This document shows, in pieces, positions 59,116-64,000 of a DNA stretch of 64,000 nt. Within the stretch, counting starts at the first letter, position 1; every line of letters starts with the position of its first letter. The translations under genes were made by a program, and so were the position numbers. The stretch lies in the NCBI GenBank assembly GCA_003134765.1, contig PLCM01000022.1, positions 62,001 to 126,000 on the forward strand, given 5' to 3'. The notes under the pieces were generated by a model. The model saw nothing but the letters and a program-made list of their open reading frames with translations. It did no database searches and was not told the origin of the DNA. Origin of the DNA: Spartobacteria bacterium (GTDB lineage: Bacteria > Verrucomicrobiota > Verrucomicrobiia > Chthoniobacterales > UBA10450).

Positions 59116-60206
59116 GGAAGGTCAGTTGATGCAGGGTTTGAAGGCGTGATGTCGGGAGGGACGGGTGCGATCAGCGGTCGTAGCGAGATCGGCGAAGGCG
59201 TCGGTGATGTTGCGTCGGTCGCGTGAAGAGATGCCGTCAGCGTGCCGCCAATTTTTGCGTCGTCTTCATCGACCGTCTGCGTGATGTAGAGGTAGAACTG
59301 TTTGCCTGCTGGCACTCGCACGTAAAACCCGTCGCGTTCGATCGCTTGCAGGATCTGCTGGGCGTACCGATCGAGGACAGCTTGAGCACCTTGAAGCGGA
59401 GCATTTTGCAACGTCGGCAGAGCGAATGAACCAAAAGCCGAGATCTGCCTGTCCGTGAACGCTGCAGCGGCACCGGAGAGCAGCGATGCGATGTAGAGCT
59501 TTACCTCGGCAAGATTGTCGGTCTTCAAGAGTTTGCCGCGAAGTCCGGCGCTTCCATCAGTGATCCCCCACATACCGGTTTCCGCATCGCGCTCATGATC
59601 CAAGGCGAAGCCGGATACGTTCAGCTCCTGGCCGTTCTGCCACACCAGCGTCCAGCGTCCGTTGCTCGCGATCCGCTCCCGCGCCCGGTCCACTTGCGCC
59701 GACCCGTGCACTTCGGTGCCCGCGGGAATGATCAACTGTCCGTGGTGGAAGATGTCTTCCGTCACGAGTCCGATGATTGGCGTCTGGATTGAAGACGAGT
59801 CGACTGTGATAACAAGCTCACACGGAATTAGCCGGCCAAATGGCGCAAAATCGGCGCTGAATTTCTTTCCTTCCTTGCTGGGTAACGCTGGCGTTTCCGC
59901 GATAAGACTGAGCACCGGAAGTTGTGGCGTGCCTTCCGGTTTCGCGGCCGGAGGCGCAGGAGTTGGTTCAACTTTCTGTTCTGCGTTGCTCGGGTCGAAA
60001 GGAACCATGTTGCGCCGCACCGTCTCTGGCAATTGCGGCGTGATAGGGCCCGCCTTCGCCGAAGACTTCTGCGGGACGAGTGAGAGTCGATTTTGTGACG
60101 GGCGCCGGCTGTTCACCAACAAGAGAACAATGGCCAGCCCGATCAGGAACAGTGCGAGTGCGCCTGTGGGTGAACGGAAGAAATTTAGGAAGCGGCGCGG
60201 GTTCAT
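59112..60206 (-). CDS. virB10: Type IV secretion protein VirB10/TrbI
   Basis: A 364-aa protein with an N-terminal cytoplasmic part and one membrane helix (GALALFLIGLAIVLLLV). A Pro-rich stretch follows (VEPTPAPPAAKPEG). The C-terminal beta-barrel domain shows FGRLIPCELVITVDSSSIQTPIIGLVTEDI, LIIPAGTEVHGSAQVDRARERI, SGFALDHERDAETGMWG and GKQFYLYITQTVDE. It spans the envelope and forms the core channel. It overlaps neighbours on both sides by 4 bp. Confidence 0.85.
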   Translation of the reverse strand: MNPRRFLNFFRSPTGALALFLIGLAIVLLLVNSRRPSQNRLSLVPQKSSAKAGPITPQLPETVRRNMVPFDPSNAEQKVEPTPAPPAAKPEGTPQLPVLSLIAETPALPSKEGKKFSADFAPFGRLIPCELVITVDSSSIQTPIIGLVTEDIFHHGQLIIPAGTEVHGSAQVDRARERIASNGRWTLVWQNGQELNVSGFALDHERDAETGMWGITDGSAGLRGKLLKTDNLAEVKLYIASLLSGAAAAFTDRQISAFGSFALPTLQNAPLQGAQAVLDRYAQQILQAIERDGFYVRVPAGKQFYLYITQTVDEDDAKIGGTLTASLHATDATSPTPSPISLRPLIAPVPPDITPSNPASTDLP

Positions 60207-61090
60207 TGCGGGAGTGGAGCGGGTTCGATGTCTTTGGAGTCCGGCGTGTTGATTTCGACCGCCGGGCCACCGCGCGAGAGCACGAAAGTGAAGTCGTTCT
60301 TCAGCGAGAGATCGTTGCGGCCTCCCGATCCGCCGCTTACGACCACGTAGCCAATCGTGGATTCGTGTGGCGCTATCGTGCTCACGAGATCGGTGAGCGT
60401 CGGTGTGAACACACGATCGCCGACGCGCACCTCCAGCCGTTCCGGCGTGTGTTGAAGCGCCGCGTCGCCGCGGTTCGCGATTACGAGATGAAAGACGATC
60501 GTGTCGTTATCCGGAAAGCGAAATGCTTCCGTGAGTCGCACTTCGTAGTCGCCGCAATCGCTCACGAGCGGTTGCTCACGCAAGTCGCGGTACTCGACTC
60601 CAGCAACGGCATCCGGCTCCTGCGTGCGGAGGAGTGCGAATGCCTTGGCTTTGTCGAGCAAACCAAGCAGGCGCGGCGGGGTAAGCGGACCCACGATTCT
60701 GTTTGTTTTCTCCGGCTTGCTCTGGAGCACGACGGAATACCAGGGCTCCGCACTTTCATGCAGCTCAAACGCATAAGTGCGATTGTTCCATCGCACGTTC
60801 AAGTTGGTGGCGGCGTCTTTCGCCAGCGCACGCAATGAGAGATAGGCGGTCCCTTTGGTGTGCGCGATTTGAAACAGCCCTGGCGTCTTGCCGTCCATCG
60901 TAACCAAGGCGCCGTCGATCGCCGTAATTGGCGATGGGAAGCTAATGGTCGTGACGCGCGCACCGGAAACTGGCACCGCGTAAACAATGTGATCGTCGAG
61001 CGTAAAATCCTGCACGCGTGGCTCGGTCGCGTGCCCGTTCGTTGCTCTTAATAGTACAACGAGTGGGAGGAGCCTAATGAGTCGGTTCAT
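60203..61090 (-). CDS. virB9: Type IV secretion protein VirB9/TrbG-like
   Basis: A 295-aa protein with a signal peptide (LIRLLPLVVLLRATNGHA). The VirB9 N-domain pattern follows (VTTISFPSPITAID, TAYLSLRALAKDAATNLNVRWNNRTYAFEL). The C-terminal region has a charged sheet (DYEVRLTEAFRFPDNDTIVFHLVIANRG). Its location between VirB8 and VirB10 matches the usual order. It would form the outer-membrane ring with VirB10. Confidence 0.75.
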   Translation of the reverse strand: MNRLIRLLPLVVLLRATNGHATEPRVQDFTLDDHIVYAVPVSGARVTTISFPSPITAIDGALVTMDGKTPGLFQIAHTKGTAYLSLRALAKDAATNLNVRWNNRTYAFELHESAEPWYSVVLQSKPEKTNRIVGPLTPPRLLGLLDKAKAFALLRTQEPDAVAGVEYRDLREQPLVSDCGDYEVRLTEAFRFPDNDTIVFHLVIANRGDAALQHTPERLEVRVGDRVFTPTLTDLVSTIAPHESTIGYVVVSGGSGGRNDLSLKNDFTFVLSRGGPAVEINTPDSKDIEPAPLPQ

Positions 61091-61739
61091 ACTTGAAATC
61101 CTGGATTGCGGTCGGGAATCGGCCGTTCTCGACCATGTTTGGATTGCGGCGCATTTTCAGCTTGAGCGTGAATGGCACGGCCTCGCTGAAGGCGCGCTCT
61201 TGGAAAATACCGCTGCGGATCAGTTGCCCGCTCACTTGCGTGAGCACGGCGTCGCTGCGCGTTTCGAGGAAATCTATCTTCGCGATCTCAGCTTTCTGGT
61301 GCAGTTGCTTCGCCTTGAATTCAGGCTCTTCTATCGACCACTCCGAGTGCGCCTTTTCTTGCGCCTGCTTGAGAAACATTTGCTTCAGCAATTCGGGGTG
61401 ATCGAAGCCCTTCGGGTTTCGTTCCAGAAACGCGACGGCGGCGAGCATGCTTTGTTGTGCGTGCAGATCGCGCGCTTCCTGGAATTGAAGGAGCGGAGAG
61501 ACAAAGAACGTTCCAGCCGGATCGACGATGACGACGCGCTCGCGTTCCTTCAGCGTCCTGGCGAGATGAATGCGTTCGACCGCTGCGCCGATGAGCACTG
61601 CGACGGCGACGAGAAACCAGAATCGCGCGAGACGATCTTTATCTACGAACACCCGAACCGGGTCTGCGTCTCGCCGACGGATGTTCTTCGGCCGGGGTGT
61701 CGGCGCGGTGTTTCGTAATTCGGAAGAGATTGTTTCCAT
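61074..61739 (-). CDS. virB8: Type IV secretion protein VirB8/TrbF-like
   Basis: A 221-aa protein with a short cytoplasmic Arg-rich tail (RPKNIRRRDADPVRVF) and one membrane helix (RFWFLVAVAVLIGAAVERI). The periplasmic domain is alpha/beta (VVIVDPAGTFFVSPLLQFQEARDLHAQQ ... VPFTLKLKMRRNPNM). It overlaps virB9 by 17 bp. Assignment rests on topology and position rather than strong motifs. Confidence 0.65.
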   Translation of the reverse strand: METISSELRNTAPTPRPKNIRRRDADPVRVFVDKDRLARFWFLVAVAVLIGAAVERIHLARTLKERERVVIVDPAGTFFVSPLLQFQEARDLHAQQSMLAAVAFLERNPKGFDHPELLKQMFLKQAQEKAHSEWSIEEPEFKAKQLHQKAEIAKIDFLETRSDAVLTQVSGQLIRSGIFQERAFSEAVPFTLKLKMRRNPNMVENGRFPTAIQDFKYEPTH

Positions 61740-61741
61740 AA

Positions 61742-62833
61742 TTAGTTTCGGGAGCGGAGCAGGAGGTCACGGACGGCGTCGTCGCCGGTTGGATCGTTCT
61801 TCTTAGGCCGTCGGCGAGAAGCTCCCCGGGCACTTGCGAGGGAGCTGATGCTGCTTCCCAACATCGAATAGGAGCTGCCGCTGATTGAAGCTTCGGCTGC
61901 TCCGATAGTCGCTGCGGCGCCGCCGCCCGCTACAGCGGCAGCCGCTCCGGCCACTCCGCCTCCAGCAGCGCCGAGCGAGGCGACGGCTCCAGCACCAGCG
62001 GCAACAGCGGCAATGCCTGCGGTTGTCGCCGTTGACGCGAGTCCTTGTCCAACTTGAGCGCCAGTGGCGATCGCCTTCTGAATGATAATCGGCGCCGCAA
62101 TCGTGGTGGAGATGAGCCAGATCGCGAGTGCGGCCAGGCCCATGAGATTTTGCAATCCGTAGCCAGCGGCCCCGCCAATTCCGCCTGAGGCGAGAAAGCT
62201 CTGATCGGACATGAAATCGATAAGGCCCGACGTGAGCAGTGAAGCCGCGCCCCAGCCGATCGGCCAGCAAAGCACCCCCGCGTAGCCGAGCAGAAATCCG
62301 ACGCCAATTGAGTGCAGCGTCCGCACCGCGAGAAAGCCGATGAAGATCGGCGCGAGTGCGAATCCGACGTAGAGAATGAATTTCTGAACTAGATATGCGT
62401 AGAAAACAATGACGCTCGCGAGAAACCCGAGCAGCCACATGACGCCCGAGATGAACATCTCAAAGAGCGCTTGGGCATCGAGCAAATCCCACCAGGACTT
62501 GGAACCTCCGGAACTGGTGTTGCCTTTCTTTAGCGCGAGTGCTTTCTGATACTGATCGTAGACGGCGGCGGGATCAGCTCGCAGCGTTTCCCTGACGGTC
62601 GTGTCGATCGTTGTGCTGATCTCGTTGCTCCAAGTCGGGAGATAAGACAGCACCGCTGCAAAGGCGAAGGTGCGACCAATCGTGCGCAAGTATGCGCTCG
62701 GACTGCGCCGACCGGTCACCGTCGAAGACACGATCCCGATCGCCAGCAGGACGAATGCAATCGGCGTCAGGACGCGATTCATCTCCGTGCACTGATTGAG
62801 AAAGTTCGGGAAGAGTGTGTTGAAGTCGTTCAT
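61742..62833 (-). CDS. virB6: Type IV secretion channel protein VirB6/TrbL-like
   Basis: A 363-aa polytopic protein. Five or more hydrophobic segments occur (VLTPIAFVLLAIGIVSSTV, ALFEMFISGVMWLLGFLASVIVFYAYLV, FALAPIFIGFLAVRTLHSIG, LLGYAGVLCWPIGWGAASLL). An Ala/Gly-rich C-terminal stretch (AAVAAGAGAVASLGAAGGGV) precedes a basic tail. VirB6/TrbL forms part of the inner-membrane channel. It abuts virB8 by 2 bp. Confidence 0.78.
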   Translation of the reverse strand: MNDFNTLFPNFLNQCTEMNRVLTPIAFVLLAIGIVSSTVTGRRSPSAYLRTIGRTFAFAAVLSYLPTWSNEISTTIDTTVRETLRADPAAVYDQYQKALALKKGNTSSGGSKSWWDLLDAQALFEMFISGVMWLLGFLASVIVFYAYLVQKFILYVGFALAPIFIGFLAVRTLHSIGVGFLLGYAGVLCWPIGWGAASLLTSGLIDFMSDQSFLASGGIGGAAGYGLQNLMGLAALAIWLISTTIAAPIIIQKAIATGAQVGQGLASTATTAGIAAVAAGAGAVASLGAAGGGVAGAAAAVAGGGAAATIGAAEASISGSSYSMLGSSISSLASARGASRRRPKKNDPTGDDAVRDLLLRSRN

Positions 62834-62872
62834 TTGCGCGAGGCGGTCGTGTTATTCGTTAGGCGACTCTTG

Positions 62873-63676
62873 TTATCGACCGGTAGGAAAGCTGGGCGGG
62901 GTTGTCTCCAGTCGGAAGACTTCGCCATATCGGCGGGAGCTTTCCTCCATCTGAGCCTGTCGCTCTTCGCGACGTGCCTGTTCCTCGCGTTCGCGATCGG
63001 CACGATTCTCCGCGTCCTGCGTTACGACTTGTCCGGTCGCATTGTCGATCTCGTGATCGACGGTCGAGAGCTCCGCGTTGTAACCGACAAGAACGCCCGT
63101 CAGTTTCTGCGTTTCGGCATCGGTTGTTGATGCCTGAAGCTTCGTCGTTGTGCTGGCGATGTTGTTGCGCAGGGTCTGGCGTCGCCTCAACACATCATCG
63201 CTGACTGACTGGAAGTTCCGGGAGTCTTGCTGGATGGCGCCATACTTCCGATAGAGCTGGTCGAGGCGCGGTACCTGCACTCCACCTGGCGTCGTGAATG
63301 TTTGACCCAGGCTGGTGTAGAGTCCGTTGCCGGTGTAGCGCAACGCCTCGATGCCATTCGCAGTTCGTTGCAGCTGACCAATCGTTTGACCAATGCCGCT
63401 CTGTTGCAGGCTGCCCACAAGTTGGTTGGCGCCGACGATGTTTAGAAGCTGCTCGGGATTTCCGAATGCTTTTACATACGCCTGGATCTGCTGAAGCTGT
63501 TGCGTCAGCGTATTGATCTGCGTCACCTGGTTGTTGACCATCTGGACGTACTTCGCGAGGTCCACGACGTGATTTGCTTCGCTTCGCGCAATCGCCGTCG
63601 GATCGATCACGACGACTTGTGCGTTCAAAAGAGACGCGCTGACGAACAGAGTGACGAGGGAGAGGATGGGTTTCAT
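62873..63676 (-). CDS. Type IV secretion protein VirB5/TrbJ-like
   Basis: A 267-aa exported protein. The signal peptide (ILSLVTLFVSASLLNAQ) is followed by VVVIDPTAIARSEANHVVDLAKYVQMVNNQVTQINTLTQQLQQIQAY, a long helical, Gln-rich stretch typical of TrbJ/VirB5 minor pilins. A central section with GNPEQLLNIVG and TRLDQLYRKY-like parts comes next. An Arg/Glu-rich helix closes the protein (DAENRADREREEQARREERQAQMEESSRRY). It lies 39 bp upstream of virB6. Confidence 0.72.
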   Translation of the reverse strand: MKPILSLVTLFVSASLLNAQVVVIDPTAIARSEANHVVDLAKYVQMVNNQVTQINTLTQQLQQIQAYVKAFGNPEQLLNIVGANQLVGSLQQSGIGQTIGQLQRTANGIEALRYTGNGLYTSLGQTFTTPGGVQVPRLDQLYRKYGAIQQDSRNFQSVSDDVLRRRQTLRNNIASTTTKLQASTTDAETQKLTGVLVGYNAELSTVDHEIDNATGQVVTQDAENRADREREEQARREERQAQMEESSRRYGEVFRLETTPPSFPTGR

Positions 63677-63689
63677 AAGGCTGGTCGTG

Positions 63690-64000
63690 TTATTCCTGAA
63701 TGCGGATGGTTGCGGTGCCCGGCGCGAGAATGACTCCGTTCTCTTGCCGTTCCGGCAGCGGGACTTCGAGTAGCCGCACACTTGCGCGGTCATCGAGTTG
63801 CGGCCCGAGACGCTGTCGGTCGTTGAGTACTTGGTACTGCTGCTTCGCGGAGTCGCTTCGAGCTTTGTCATAACCGGCATCGTAGGACTTGTGCGAAGAG
63901 GCGTTGCTCTGCGCCTGGAGCGACTCGCTCAGGAGCACGCCGCCGCCTGCGGCCGCGGTGGTGATTAACGGATTACCGTTGCTGAGTTTGTTGCCGATGA
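63690..64000 (-). CDS. Upstream gene of the secretion operon, truncated by window edge
   Basis: The frame is open to the right edge (about 103 residues visible). It contains GNKLSNGNPLITTAAAGGGVLL near the edge and then a Ser/Gln-rich helical part (SESLQAQSNASSHKSYDAGYDKARSDSAKQQYQV), ending with strands (VRLLEVPLPERQENGVILAPGTATIRIQE). It stops 14 bp before the trbJ-like gene. The identity is unknown. Confidence 0.6.
   Translation of the reverse strand, partial: IGNKLSNGNPLITTAAAGGGVLLSESLQAQSNASSHKSYDAGYDKARSDSAKQQYQVLNDRQRLGPQLDDRASVRLLEVPLPERQENGVILAPGTATIRIQE

Larger units (their letters stand above)
52456..64000. mobile_element. Integrative conjugative element or island end, open to the right
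   Basis: Accessory DNA starts at the 3' part of the tRNA-Thr gene and runs off the window. Evidence is a XRE regulator, small orphan genes, a ribbon-helix-helix-like gene, a nuclease operon and a type IV secretion operon. The GC falls locally (29 of 60 bases at 57541-57600). No integrase, relaxase, coupling protein or VirB4 is in the window, and the other attachment site is outside. Confidence 0.7.

Overview
The window is 64 kb of GC-rich bacterial chromosome with Gram-negative features: heptose adenylylation, a Prc tail-specific protease, an AmgK/MurU pair and lipobox signal peptides. The gene mix (a DUF4912 protein, a Gln/Asn-rich secreted protein ending in a peptidoglycan-binding domain, tricorn and BNR-repeat secreted proteins) and the dense intergenic palindromic repeats suggest a soil Verrucomicrobiota, perhaps Chthoniobacterales. 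This placement is inference; no 16S gene is present.

Layout. 1-12.4 kb: a tricorn-type protease (runs off the left edge), small membrane proteins, a truncated pectinesterase, a membrane pseudokinase, and a BNR-repeat protein paired with a LolA-like protein. 12.4-23.4 kb: a luciferase-like monooxygenase, an alcohol dehydrogenase remnant, a DMT transporter, a CYTH protein, thyA, prc, an MBL hydrolase, a CPBP protease, the amgK-murU cell-wall recycling pair and a PH-domain protein. 23.6-33.3 kb: a duplicated aspartyl protease, two APC permeases, a DUF4912 protein, a DUF4062-like/TPR protein and a secreted peptidoglycan-binding protein. 33.4-42 kb: housekeeping genes (lipid kinase, rfaE2, purN; then leftward cyclase, homocysteine methyltransferase, TVP38, cdd, mnmG, and plsY-gpsA). 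A 16-bp parS sequence lies exactly at the cdd/mnmG junction, and an AT-rich divergent intergenic region follows at 42 kb, so the replication origin may be near. 42.1-52.3 kb: a rightward series of sugar and envelope genes (methyltransferase, DUF2064, dTDP-rhamnose-4-epimerase-like, MgtE-like, GT2, sulfite-oxidase-like), then mutM, trxB, GT4 and GNAT.

52.4 kb to the right edge: a tRNA-Thr(TGT) is followed directly by accessory DNA, interpreted as one end of an integrative conjugative element. It has a Cro/XRE regulator, small unknown genes, a tandem ribbon-helix-helix-like protein, a three-gene leftward cargo operon (small protein, receiver-like protein, DUF2779 nuclease), and a leftward type IV secretion operon with VirB5/TrbJ-, VirB6-, VirB8-, VirB9- and VirB10-like proteins plus a lipoprotein. 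No integrase, relaxase or VirB4 ATPase is inside the window.

Intergenic spaces carry several families of long inverted repeats. Three genes are decayed: a pectinesterase truncated at 83 aa, an alcohol dehydrogenase with a large deletion at a short homology, and a four-helix-bundle protein with an apparent in-frame deletion.
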